A DNA stretch of 64,000 nt from Azolla caroliniana (taxonomy: Eukaryota > Polypodiophyta): contig JBHGNT010000001.1 of NCBI GenBank assembly GCA_043228905.1, forward strand, positions 29,202,001 through 29,266,000. Reading direction: 5' to 3'. Below the pieces are notes generated by a model. That model searched no databases. It saw only the letters and a program-made list of their open reading frames with translations, and was not told the origin of the DNA. Shown here piece by piece: positions 24,654 to 37,300 of this stretch. Each line of letters opens with the position of its first letter. Position 1 is the stretch's first letter. Position numbers and translations under genes: made by a program.

Positions 24654-27600
24654 GACTCTGTCTTACGCTGCAGACATGCTTCCAGAAACCGAAATCCAAA
24701 TAACTCTGAGGGACATGGATTCAGAAATCCTAATTCCCACATTGGCACTGAAGAGGAGGGGAGGGGAATCAGGCTTCAGCGGCAGCCTAGCATTTTCCAA
24801 AACTACCAAAATACCCCTCTATCTCGAAGTCAAAATAGTGGAGGGAAGAAAGACGTCGTAGAAAGAGAAAGAAAGATAGATATATTAAGTGTCTTCTACG
24901 ACCAAAATTGGGCCATGGGACACAAATGATACAATAAGGGGACGTGTACCCAATCATCGAAATTCAATTAAGCGTGTCAATTATAATCATGAGAGATCAA
25001 TATAGATTTCATTATTGTCTTGGGAGGTCAAATATGACCCATGAGACCAAGAACATACCATTTTCACGTAATGCATGCGAAAGCGTGTTGCAGCAACTCT
25101 CTCTTATTTTTTTTGGGTGAAAACACACAATTATATTAGTAAATATGTGTGAAAAACACTACTTACAATGGGTGTCACAATGGAGTATGGTCACACACTT
25201 AACTACACCCATCCTTAACCTCATTGTTTCCCATTTTTGTTCATGCATTTTACAATGGGCATCTCGTTGTGACAAGGTATGCTCTTCATTCACAAAGCAG
25301 TGTGTTGTTGTAGATCTACCGCTTTGTATTGTCAATAATTGTGCATACAATGGGCCTTTCTCGCGAACAAGCAACACTATGTTCACCAACTATATGCCCC
25401 AATACACATTCACATATGACATGCCATAATGCATACTAACGACTTCTCCAATGAGCTTTTCGAGGGTTGCGAGTGTTTCCATACTCTCCTTGTTAATCCA
25501 ATAGACAATAATGATCTTCAATCTCCATTCACATTCTTACAATACTCGGACAACTATGTTTTCTACATTCTTTCCCTCATTCATCACTTGGCATAGTGAG
25601 TTAGAGACAACATCACGATCACATACACCAAGCCAACAACTTTGTTATGCACACATTTTTCTTTTCACTCACATCCCACCTCATTGTGTCCATTTTTTCA
25701 TCTTTCAAGGCTTCATTTAGCTCAATTGTGTTTAAACACTCATTTGTTTATAGCCATTATTGCTTGCATTCTCAAGGTTTGCAACCAAATTCTTGTGATA
25801 TCATTCTCAACAACTATAAACTTGTAGTTTTGCATTCTCCCTCACAAGTCTCCAACCTCTTTAACTTGTTTGTTTATGGTTTCTTGTAAACAAAACTAGC
25901 GAAATCATAAGAAATGACTCTATTGTGGCTGAATTTGTTACATTGAGATTGAGAATCTTTGGTGTTCTTAGCTCACTATATATCATAGTTCTAGCCTTTG
26001 TGGCTCCCTTGCCACAGTTTGCCTTTCCAAAATGTGTAACTCCTAGTTCATCAATTTAAGCAATAGCTTTTCAAGGCCAACCCTCATATGCCAAGTTATG
26101 GCTAAGAGGGAGTGATATTAACATTGTTTCGAGAGACTAAAATAGTCGGTGAGAAGACCAAACAAAAGATTACATATGAAAATATCATATCATACATATC
26201 TTTGATATTTTGTCTTAACATAGAAAAAATTACCATGAGAGCTCACCTTCAGAATCAAACAAGAATGTCACAAGGCAATGCGCAATAAGCGATTAGTCAA
26301 ATATTGATGCATTAGTTGAGTTAGACCCCGCATTGGGGACCAAAAAGGAATGGCACAAGACAATACGAGAAAAGTGATTAGTCAATGAGTTAATCCATTA
26401 GTTGAGTTAGTCATTGGGGTGACCTTACATATTAAAACTACCTTATCTAAGAGAACGAAAGTTATCAGTCACTTCAAGCCATTTTGTTGTATCTATCCAT
26501 TTATGCTTTTGTGAGAGCACATGAGATTGCATATAAGTTGCACCCTCTCCTTGTTGGAATCTCACTTTCAACATTCTACAATAATATTTTACTTTTTGCT
26601 TCCATTGTGTCTTTATGTCATTAGGTTGGTTTGTGTAAGTCTTATTTCATGCTTGAACCAATACGAGGAGTTGGGAAAGTTGCACACCATGTAAAAGTGG
26701 TTATAGGCCTTTTGCACATATAAACATGGTTGAATCCCAACAAGAAAATTGATATAATAGTCATCTACGTGCATGTACTTATTGACTTATTTGGTGGAAC
26801 ATCAAGAAAATGGGAACTAAATTAGGGGCGAGGATCAAGGCATGTGTGAAGAAATAAAGGATAGAGATGGAGATCAAAGACCATGTGAAGAGGGCGTTAA
26901 GCTATGAGAAACATGAGAACAAATGAATCACATATCTTTTAGAGAGGAAATATCAGGTTCAATTGTTTTCTGGCAAAGGGATGCTAGGGTATGGGATGTT
27001 TTGAATGCTCAAAGAAGGTAAAAACATGAAATTAATTTTGTGATGTGGAGAAACATTATAAATAGAATATATGCATACATGTATGTGTGTGTGAAAATAT
27101 TGTTTGGTAATAGTTTAAGAAATTGTGTAGTTTTCCACATTGGTTGTTTTTAGAAAGACACTTGGATTGTGTGAAGCGTTTCTCATGAACATTACCTTAT
27201 AGTTGTTTTGGTTTGCCCAATGGGCACTTGGATGAGGTGGTTGCTCAAACAATAACAATTTCTACCGAATATACTTGGAAAGATTTCAACTCATTTAGAG
27301 TTTTATGATGTAAGGATTTAATATGTCCTCATCTAGCCCTTAATAGTTATTATTCTCTCCCATGCACTTGTTACAACTGTTGATACCTCTGACTAATCCT
27401 TAGTGTAGACTCTAGAGAATGTTTGGATCACAATTAGAGAATATGCCAAAGTTAAGAAGAAGTGTTTTGTTGAGTTTAAACTTGTTTTATTTATTTATTT
27501 ACGTTTTGTATTATGTTTGTTGAGTTATTTGATTAAATAGATTCTTGTCTTGTCCAAATATGTATGAGAAGGGTATTATTCTACATAAATTTCCCTTAGA

Positions 27601-28968
27601 TTATCCACCCTCCCCTAGAACAAACAACCTTTAGGCCCTACTTGGCTAACCATTGTCTAGAATCTAGATGGTAGAAAATCAATAATAATGAAATTCTTTT
27701 TGTCTCTTTAATGATTGCAATTTAACCTAGAAGGGGTTAAATTTCATGTTTTGAGTGAACAAGTTATGCTGAACTACAATATTTTGTTAATATATGATAA
27801 CAACATACATTTTGAATGGCAACAAGTTACACCTAGTTTCTATTGGTAAACTATGGCTATACAAATTTACTTTTGCGTATGTCAATGGCAAATGCATAAT
27901 GTTTTTTTAAGTTGAATAATTTGAAATGTATCTCATTGATGGAAGTGAATGAATGCGCCCACCCTCACCAACCATATTTTGAAATATTTCTCTATTGAAT
28001 ATGGGAGATGGAATTTATTAAATTGCGTTCCAACAAAAAGGCCCTTTAAATGCTACAATAGTAACACACTTTCGAAACCTTCAAAAGCTCCTTACAAGTG
28101 CAATGGCACCTTGAACAAACGGATGCTTTTGTCAGATAACTCGTGACCCGAAGCAACTTCAAATTAAAAGTAGCTTCAATGAGTAGCTTCAAATTAAAAG
28201 TAGCCATAGTGCGAAAATCTCAAATATTGAAATGAACAAGCTTAGAAAAAACACACAGACTTATCTAGTTCGAAAAACATGGAAATATCTAAATAAGTTT
28301 GAGATGGTAAGTATTGTGGTATGTCCAACGGGACGAAATAGTAATACTCATTGTACCATGAGTTGTGTCTCGAAGATGTGATTTGATACAAAGCGACGAG
28401 CGCACAGACTAATAAAGGCACTTACACGTGTGTGTGTCGAGTGTTTGAATAACGATATGGGAAAATGCACAACGTCTAGGTTGTGTCGGATATGCGAGCG
28501 ATAATGAGAGACAAGAGGGATAATTGTATAGATTGGATTGGATTGGATTAGATGGACATTAGACGTGCATGGGGAGAGCGTTTACATTGGGATGTATGAG
28601 AGATGGACGAGACCTAGGCTCTTACAAGCTTGAGCCTATGCCCCCGCTCCAACCATGATGATCCAACCCAACTCTTGGGTTCTCCCAATTCCATGACTTT
28701 TGTTTGACGTGGCCAGGGTCCATACGTAATATACATATATTTATATTATATATATATATATATATACATAACACTCCTATATATTATATTATTATGTATA
28801 TATACTTACATACATACATATACATATACAGAAAACATTTTTATACATAATATACATATACATATATAAGTGATTATATATGTATATGTGTGTGTAATTT
28901 ATGTATCGCTAGGGACAAAAGGAGTTGGGCGGTGGGGATGTGAAGGGGATTGGAAAAAAAGCAAACGC
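24654..28968. other. Intergenic region, no gene recognised
   Basis: More than 4 kb of AT-rich DNA with scattered short open stretches but no family motif. A diverged direct repeat with an 85-bp offset (blocks starting CACAAG(G/A)CAAT at about 26269 and 26354, both containing ATTAGTTGAGTTAG) is visible. Near 28150-28200 the block TAGCTTCAAATTAAAAGTAGC-like sequence is repeated. I see nothing else I can name. Confidence 0.5.
28729..28896. repeat. AT-rich microsatellite
   Basis: TATA, TACATA and TATGTG units run together over about 170 bp, directly upstream of the probable CID leader exon. Confidence 0.85.
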
Positions 28969-28969
28969 A

Positions 28970-29220
28970 AAAGCATGACTCACTCCATTTTCATGCCAAT
29001 CTCCATCTCTATCTCCATCTCCTTCTCCATCTTCATCTTCATCTTCTCCGGCTTTAATAGTCTGACCGAAGGGCATCGTCTCTTCTGCACCCACAAAACA
29101 GGTTTCTCTCTCTCCCTCTCCCTCTCATTTCACTGATTGGTCATTTCTCGGTTTCAAATTCCTTTCTAAGAAACCCCATAGCTTTAGTCTCAACAAGAAA
29201 AGCCTCTGCAACAAGTTGAT
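28970..29220 (+). promoter_or_regulatory. Probable 5' leader exon of the CID gene
   Basis: A pyrimidine-rich block (CATCTC and TTCATC runs, then CTCTCTCTCC) resembles a plant 5' UTR. It ends at a good donor, GAT|GTAAGAT, at 29221. A fitting acceptor, TTTTTCAG, ends at 30343, just upstream of the coding exon. The exon start is approximate and there is no expression evidence. Confidence 0.45.
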
Positions 29221-30360
29221 GTAAGATCCTCTCTGGAACATGTACATATATATGCTTATGATTTGATGTCCCCTATTTTTTTTGGTTTTTTTTTAATACG
29301 GATAAATACCACAAAACAGTTGAAATGTATGCGCATAATGTCTGCCTATCTATCTATTTTTGTTAGTTGGAGCTTGATTCCACGGGTTGGAAGTTGTGTG
29401 ATACCATTCGATATTGTCATGGAAAATAAAGTATTTTTTAATCCATTCATATCATATATCGGGGTCATATTGTTTCTTCTTTCTGTCTTCTTTTGTAAAA
29501 CAAAAACTGTTTTGTTTTTCCGGAGATATTTCGTGGACATTTTGGCGTTGGCTTCCATCATATCAAACAAAAGGGCACAATATTGGCATAGATTATAGCT
29601 TCAACTAGATTTATGCACTATAAAGCTCGCAGAAATTATATATGTTTTCCTGACGAGGAAACTAATGAGTAACATGCTGTACGTAATACTACTACTTTAT
29701 ATCATATTAATGGACAAAACTACTTGGTTTTTCATGATAAAATAAACATTTACTCAGTTTCCACATCAAATCAAGATTTTTGCCAAATGTGTACAAATGT
29801 TTTTTTCTGAAGGAATTGATTTTCACATGAAAAAAGGTAATCTTCGTGCATTTACTGTATATATCGCTAAACTGTCTTCTCATTTATGTCTTTTGTACAA
29901 TATTTGGATTTTGTTGAGATTGAATGCATATTTGTCTGAAGTGTGAATCCATTCATGCAATTGTATGATCATCTACCCTTGGGTTATGGGTAGTGAATTT
30001 GTAAAACTAGTTATTGTGCATTGCATTATTTTGTGTTGAATTTTAATGCAACACAATATCAGACTCATTGCTCGAGTCTTGGACCCACAATCTCATGGCG
30101 TCAAATTGGAAATCTTTAAACACTAAAGAATTGTAACATAACAAGGTAGGCTCTCCAGTCTCGAGTCTATAAGCAGAACTTGGGGGGGGACTTTGAAGTG
30201 AATGCTTTCAGCTTGTGCTTTACAATATTACATCTTCGCTATCTTATTTGACCTATGAGGACAAGAATTCTATTTATCTCTCAATACTTTACCATTAGCA
30301 TATAAAATGAGTGTGAATATAATAAAAATTTGAAGTTTTTCAGGAAATCTCCAATCTTAT

Positions 30361-30459
30361 ATGTCATTCATTGGACACAATCACATACAAAGTAGCATCT
30401 GGAACAACAAGAATGGCACTCAACCCCAATGCAGCAGAATTTATTCCTTCAGCTCTTAG
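30361..30459 (+). promoter_or_regulatory. Upstream open reading frame overlapping the CID start
   Basis: An ATG at 30361 opens a 32-codon frame ending at TAG 30457-30459. It overlaps the main ATG (30413) in another frame. If the mRNA starts upstream of 30361, most scanning ribosomes would have to bypass this ATG to make the CID protein. Confidence 0.45.
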
Positions 30460-32157
30460 GCCATCCAGAAATGTGGAACCTTCAGGAAGAGTAGTAAATC
30501 AATCTATTTCCTTGAGTTTGGGTGCCTCAGATGATGATGACTTCACACGCTATTGGAGGGATCATCTTCCCGATGATATCATTCCAGATTTTGGGACTGT
30601 GACCAGCACTAGAGATGACAGGTCCAGAAGCATATGGTCATTTAGGAACAACAAAGCCAAGTTTTTTTCAGTATAGATTATATGCCGAAGCTGTAGATAT
30701 TCTTTGTTGATGTGGATTCAGGTCTTTGGAGCAACGATATATGGAAGAAGCTACAAGCGGTTTTAGGCCTGAGATGGTAAGAGAACGAGATGTCATTGAT
30801 CCTGTGGCACTTCTTGCACAGAAGTTCCCGGGGATTGCCATCCAAAGTTTGGCAGATGTTTTACAAGCAAACGGTGGGGAACTGAGCCTCACAATTGAGA
30901 TGCTGACGTATTTTGAGGTTGGAAGATTCTTCTGTGCTTGACTATTACCCCACAGAAGCTCGTGTTATGTGTGAGATTTCCACGAACAATAAACATTTAT
31001 GCATAGCAAAGTAATTAGGAGTTAAAGAAGGCTAGAGTAAGTCCATTATATATTGGATGACCTTTATCTATGAATTGGACATATATTTTAGGGTTTGGAA
31101 GTGCTTGAAGGGTTAGCTAACCCTATATCTCTGTTATACCGTGCTATATATGAATTTTTTATGGACATATATGCATAAGTAATTGGGTGCTAATGAAGGA
31201 AACAGGAGGTAGGTTCATTAGTTAGTGGACAGTTTTTGGCTGTGCAGAAGGCTATGGTGTAGACGTGTAGATTAAGTTTTGCAGCAGCTTCCTTTATAAA
31301 GAGATAACTACACTTTGCCCTACACAGTGCTGTGTTGAACGTGAATTACAATAAGGCATTCTATTCAGAAGAAAACCATTTGCAAATGAAGGCTTTTCTC
31401 CTGAATGTGAATTATTGAAAGGCCAACTGCAAAACTCTAGTAAATGTAACCATCTTATTGAGAAGAAAAGCATTTGTTATTTTCTTGCCAATGCAAAAAA
31501 TAAATGCTTTTCTTCTCAAAAAGATGGTCATATATCATAGAACATGGTGGAATAGCATCACTGTCTGCTGCTTGGGGATTTCTTCCTGACCGTCAAGATA
31601 ATGATGGCCTTCTTTGTACGATTTCATTGTGTGAGGTATCCAATCCTTTGTGCTTTGTTTCGACCAAGGGATGTTGAAGCCCTTTGGCAGGTTTTTGCTC
31701 TCTAACTAATGGAAGGATGTTTTTTTCCGCAGAAAAGAAGTATTATACAGGAGTATAAATATATCATAAGTTTCTTTGCTTCTGTTTGTCATTCTTGTAG
31801 CTTCAAGATGACATTAGGTCAATTGGGCAGTTACAGAGTAGGCTTCCAAACCTAACAACAATCGATTTTCCGGCCTTATCTGGACCTGAGCTTTCTGAAA
31901 ATGGATCCCGATCGTTTGAAGACTTCCTTCCGAGTGTGATATACAACTCTGATATGGGTAGGGGAGACACTGCATCAGACTTCGTTGCCGCAGTTCGAAA
32001 GATTAATGCATCTCAACGACAAATGGAAAGGAATGAACCCATTGATCACCTTTATTCTCCACATGGTGGTTTTGGGGCAAAACTTGGTGCTTGGCAGCAA
32101 TCACATGTCTGGCTCGGGACGGGAGAAGCAGTTTGTAAGCATTTTGATAGTGCGTAA
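30413..32157 (+). CDS. PAM2- and CUE-domain protein (CID5/6/7 type), without Smr domain
   Basis: Three coding exons, 30413-30660, 30722-30917 and 31801-32157, join in phase to give 266 residues. Residues 2-16 (ALNPNAAEFIPSALR) are a clear PAM2 motif, which binds the MLLE domain of poly(A)-binding protein. Residues 109-148 (DPVALLAQKFPG ... LTIEMLTYFE) are a CUE-like ubiquitin-binding domain. The third exon matches the conserved middle of the CID5/6/7 group and ends at ...VWLGTGEAVCKHFDSA. Long CID7-type relatives continue here with DUF1771 and a small-MutS-related nuclease domain. A possible donor (GTAAGC) lies at 32138, but I can find no such exons before the next gene. The protein is therefore either a short CID5/6-like form or a truncated CID7-like gene. 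It probably links mRNA poly(A)-binding proteins with ubiquitin signalling; the function is inferred from its domains only. Confidence 0.82.
31366..31528 (+). repeat. Two tandem foldback hairpins in a CID intron
   Basis: Arms at 31449-31475 and 31502-31528 are inverted copies, 27 bp with a single mismatch, around a 26-nt loop. A weaker related hairpin lies just upstream: ATTCAGAAGAAAA at about 31373 pairs with CTTTTCTCCTGAAT at about 31393, sharing the AGAAGAAAA-CATTT core. Both lie in the intron 30918-31800. A small MITE/foldback element or a small-RNA precursor is possible. Confidence 0.6.
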
Positions 32158-34335
32158 CACATTTTGTGAAGACAAAGAGATTTCACGACTGTAGTTTCTA
32201 TATGAATATTGTATCATTTCAATAATTGAATACATTGTTTTGAAGAAATGTTGAGATTTCAGAACTTTGAATGTACTGTATCCAATGAAATCTGAATGTA
32301 TAGCAAATATGCATGAGGGCTATGGGAGGAGACAAAAGTTCATGCTAAAGTCTGCAAGGCTCATTTTGGGAAGGTCTAATTTGGTGCGGTATAGATCAGT
32401 GTATATTACAATCTCTTAACCATGCATTAGGGGGTCAAATTATGGTTAAAGATAAGGTCAATTAGAAACTGAGCACTGATAATCTAGACAACTATGGGTG
32501 GTCAAAGGCTTCTCATTTGTTGATTACATCTATCTCTGACAAAAGAGTCCAGAACTCTTGCCCATTTCCCATGGCCGTGGAGATGTTTTTGGTCAAAGAT
32601 GAACATCTCCCTTTCACCAAACAACTGGGCATGCTCAGAGTTATTCTGGGTTCATGAGTATCTAGATGGAGATATCAATAACATTCGCCTCATCCAATGC
32701 GTTGGAGCTGGGCATCAGATAAAAGAGTCCAGAACTCTTGCCCATCTTCCCATGGCTATGGAGATGATTTTGGTCAAAGATGAACATCTCCCTTTCACTA
32801 AACAACTGGCCATGCTCAGAGTTATTATGGTATCATGAGGGTATCAAGATGGAGATGAATAACTTTCACACTTGTGCTAAAATGTATATAATATTTGTGA
32901 CGTCCCAATTTTCTTTTCAGTGATAGGCCATCATAACATCTCACAGCAAATGATTTCTATGCATATGACATGATTGCAACAGTGCCAACTGATGCACTGC
33001 CACGACGTTTTACACGTCAGTGAGATGTGTTCTCAACCATTGGCCTAATGTTGAAATTACCAAATAAGGCGGTCTTAATGAGGACTTCATGGTATTTAAT
33101 AAGTGTATGTTGAATTCCCATTTGTGAATGCTTCAAAACCTATGACGAAACAGGGGTGCAGAATATGTTAAACATGGAGTAGAATGTGATTAAAAGTAAA
33201 AACCTACTGTAATGCTAAGCCACATAGCATGATAAACATCATGTACATAACTGATGAGGCAGAGCTTGCATGGATTACCCATTTACATGAAGATGAGTAT
33301 ATAATTGATGAGATAGATCTGAACGAGGTTACCATTTGCATGAAGAATGTAGATATAGTAATGCTAAAAGAAGCTTCACACTGATCAGGAAGACACTATG
33401 ATGTTTCAGAAAGCTTAAAGAGTATTCATTTACAGGCTACCGATTACCTACAAATCCATAGCTAGCATTAAATACACATTGAATCATCATAGCTACAACC
33501 TTGGGAAACAAACAACACCCAATTCTTTTATAATGAGAAAAAAATGGACAAGATTTTTCATTCCTATTTCTATCACAACAAACTCTCTTTTGCCTTGCAT
33601 AAAGCAATGCCAAACACATTATAGTATTGAATACAGACAAAGTTGCATATCAGAGAAATCTAATGACTGTATGTCCAATAAAGAATTTAGATTACTAAAT
33701 TGTAAATTACATCCAAACAAGACTTTTCCAGCATCTTTGACAACATTATGGTTCTTCACCAAGATACTTTAATGTTAAAACCTCACAATGAAAACTACAA
33801 AAATACATAATGCACACAAATTGCTTAGTGAATTCCATCTTAGTTTATACATTTGGTTGACGGTTGGGACATTCGGTCTTAATTGTAAAAACCTTAGATA
33901 TCAACGGAAGAGGTCATTGTCCCTTCAGAGAAGGATTTGGATAACTTTGTTGGGTGGAGTACAAGGATAAAACGTTCAGACATGGAGGTCTCCTGAGGGA
34001 GAGGTTGATGTTCACTCATACACCTAGACAGATATTATGACTGATTTCTTCCACATACTAGGACACATGACCCACATACTAATTCTGTTTATTGTAAAAG
34101 ACAACTTGGCAACGTATTCTCAATATCCTCAAAACTCACATTTACTTCGATAAGTGACATCAAAATCTGGTTTCTACACTCACCATGTAAATTCTAAAGG
34201 TAACCAAACAAAAGTGCCATGTAGTTTTGGATTTATACATGTGTGTGCATGTATTTCCACAAGAGGCTTTCCTTGTGCCAATACATACATGTCAAAACAT
34301 TTGATGCATGTTACCTTGGAGTATCATTTCAGGTT
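32158..34335. other. Convergent intergenic region between CID and CFM2
   Basis: It contains the 3' ends of two facing genes and the 180-bp duplication listed separately. No other gene is recognised; in particular no DUF1771 or Smr-like sequence is seen. Confidence 0.55.
32541..32863. repeat. Tandem duplication, 180-bp period
   Basis: A block starting AAAAGAGTCCAGAACTCTTG at 32541 recurs at 32721 with about 140 bp of strong similarity, including CCATGGC(C/T)(G/A)TGGAGATG and AACATCTCCCTTTCAC. Only a few substitutions separate the copies. Within each copy GAGTCCAGAACTC is itself a partial palindrome. Confidence 0.85.
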
Positions 34336-37300
34336 TCACCACACTTCTTTAGATTTTTGGTCATTTCCATTTCCATTATCATTTGGAATGGTAGTCTGTG
34401 CTTCGAAATGCAATTCGACTTGATCCTCATCTTCATCTTCATCATCCTCATCTAAACTCCAAATGAGCTCTTCATTCTCTTCTTTTCTATCACTGCCATC
34501 TGATTTCCATTGTAAACCCCACATTGATTTTTCGTTCTCTTTAGCATGTTCATCCTCTTCTTCATCACTGGCATCATCATTATCACCATCGGCATCTTCA
34601 CCATCATCAAGGCTAGCATCTTCATCACTATCATCTAATATTAGCTGCAAATCCAAGTCGGAGTAGTCTTCATCTTCTTCACGTCCATCAACTTCAGATA
34701 TATATTCTTCTGATTCTGATTCTTCTTCATCTGAGCCTCTACCCTTGTTGAACACTCTATGATTTTCAATTTCAACCAGATCATCATCCAAGTCTTCTTC
34801 TACCTCTAATGCAGCTCTCAATTCTGGCGATATACTATCCAAAGATGCTGGCATTTCATCGCCCTCAGGCCAACCACGGTACATGATTATCTTATTACTC
34901 TCTTGAGAAACAAGAACTCCTCCTGTTAGATTCTGTGAGAGCACACAATCGAAACCCATTTCATGAGAAACCATGCAGCTTTGTATAGCTTACATCAGCA
35001 TTGAACATTCATGCTCATTAGAAATTGAGGCATCTTTATTTATTTACCCTTTCATGGTTTAAAAACAAAGGAATAATCACCTCCAAAGTTTGCACCAAAT
35101 CCTGAATCGATGTTCCTTGGCCTCGACCTTTCACCACGACTTTTACAAGGGCATGATGAAGGAAATAGATTCGAATGCCTCTTGCCAATCCTTCCAAATC
35201 ATTGCTCTTTCCTAAAAGAAAAGAGAGAAACAAAGAAGAACAAATAAATATTTATTAACATATTTTAAGAGGGCCAAAAGGCCTTTAGGACTGCACAAGA
35301 AATCACACACCAAAACATAACAAGACGAGAATACTGAAGAATCTACTTATCAAAGCACTTCAAATTTCTGACATTAGAGAGACTAAACTTCTGCCTTCGA
35401 AAAATCTCCAACCTGAACCACTCCAGAGGTGAGAGGAGACATTTTTTCTTTTATAAAAAGCACACAAACATTATGAACCACCAAAACACACCAAAACATT
35501 ATTAATTTATTTTAAAATGTTGTCTCATCTTTGAGGACATAGGATACTAAAGAGTCTACTTATCTAAGCACTTCAAATTTCTGACATTAGAGAGACTAAA
35601 ACTTCTGCCTTCAAAAAATCTCCAACACGGACCACTCCAGAGGTGAGAGAAGACTTTTTTTCTTTTACAAAAAGCAGATGAACATTATTAACCGCCTTTA
35701 TCAATAGCCATTGAACACATGCCATGGACAAATTATAGCCAATAACAATCAAAGCATTAATGTACAACAATCTTTCATTTGTAATTATTCTCAGCTATAC
35801 ATTATTAGAGGGACAGTTTGCTTTAACTTACCCACAAAGAACTGTGAAGCCTTGTTCAAAGAAAGAGCCTTTTTCCTGAGCCTGAGTCTTTCTGTATTTT
35901 TCAAGGGGTCAGCTCTATGTATTGCACCTAATGCCACGAGCCTTTCAAGCTTCTTGATTCTGTCGCGAAACATTTTATGATCAACCTCCTCTTTAGCCTC
36001 ATCTTCAATAGTTGAGGGTTCCGAATCACTCTACAATGGACCCATTACTCATGTCAAGCACATTAAGGTTTTAGGCATAATGTGAGATGAAACTATTCAA
36101 AGTTCAAAGCCACAACTTCTATATGGGTAGTTAAACAGAGGGTGATGGATGTAAAAGCTTTAAAATCACTATCACTGATATTAATAATATGCTTTTCTAA
36201 TAAATATACTGTAAAGCATGATTCATACACTGGGATTTGAATGTTGCTGTCATGAATAAGTATTAAATAGTTATTTTAAGTTCTTTCAAGGATCCACATC
36301 CAATTATATGAGGTGGGCGGGGTTTCATTTTAATTTTCATCTTTGAAAACTTTGAACTATCTTTGTGGCACAGTGCTAAACAGGCCATATTTGCCTTGCT
36401 TGGAACATGATTGAATCGCATTGTGCGTTATTACATATGGGCTACATCTTAGGAGACCGTCAGCTTATTTTCTCATGGCCAATTAACCTTTTCTGGATGT
36501 AAAATTTCAGTTTACTGTCTCCAATTTCTTAAGGTTGTTTATTTTAGTTTATATAAGATTCCCCTGGTGGTGAAATCTTAGCTAAATTGGCGGTTCAATT
36601 GGTGATTTCCCATCCTTTGGAAGTTCCACAGGCCAGTTTCAATGTTCAAAATTTTCTCAAGAGGATGGAATATCTATTTGTATATCCTTGGCCAAATGCT
36701 CAAGGGATAACCACGTTGTCTCAGGGAGTTTTACTAGTTTATATTTACTTTGGTTTGTTAACATCCAAGATGAGACAACATTTTCGGATATAATCTCTTG
36801 TTTGATCTCATACACTACTTAAGAATCATAAGAAGACGTACCATTCCATTCTTTCATTCATTTGTTCATTCGTCATTCTGCTCCTGCCTTACCTATGTAA
36901 CCTGCCCTACAGGACTCCGTGGACAATATTATTCTACTGATAGAAATTGACTATATGCAAGGTTTTGTTCTAGTCATCCTCATCTATTTTATAGCTTCCC
37001 TCATCTATTCTCTAACTACTGCTCGTATCCTTCAAAAATATCCAAGTTAGTGAATGTGAGCATATGGCCAAGCTCAGCCAAACATGGGCGTCCCTATGAA
37101 TCCCTAAGGCATTTCATAAGATATGTGCAAATGCCAGATCCATTCTCAAATAGTGTCGATGTGAGTGGTCGTGGTATATGGCACTAAAGGTCCAACCACA
37201 AAAACATACCACGTTCACTTCCAAGTGCATCACATGTAGCTAACATTGTATTCATGAAATGAGTACAATATAAATGAGAAAATCCAAAAAACCTCAACAC

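Noticed and set aside
34463-34666. + strand Ser-rich frame
   Set aside because: It is antisense to the acidic tail of CFM2 (Asp/Glu codons read as Ser/Phe on the other strand).
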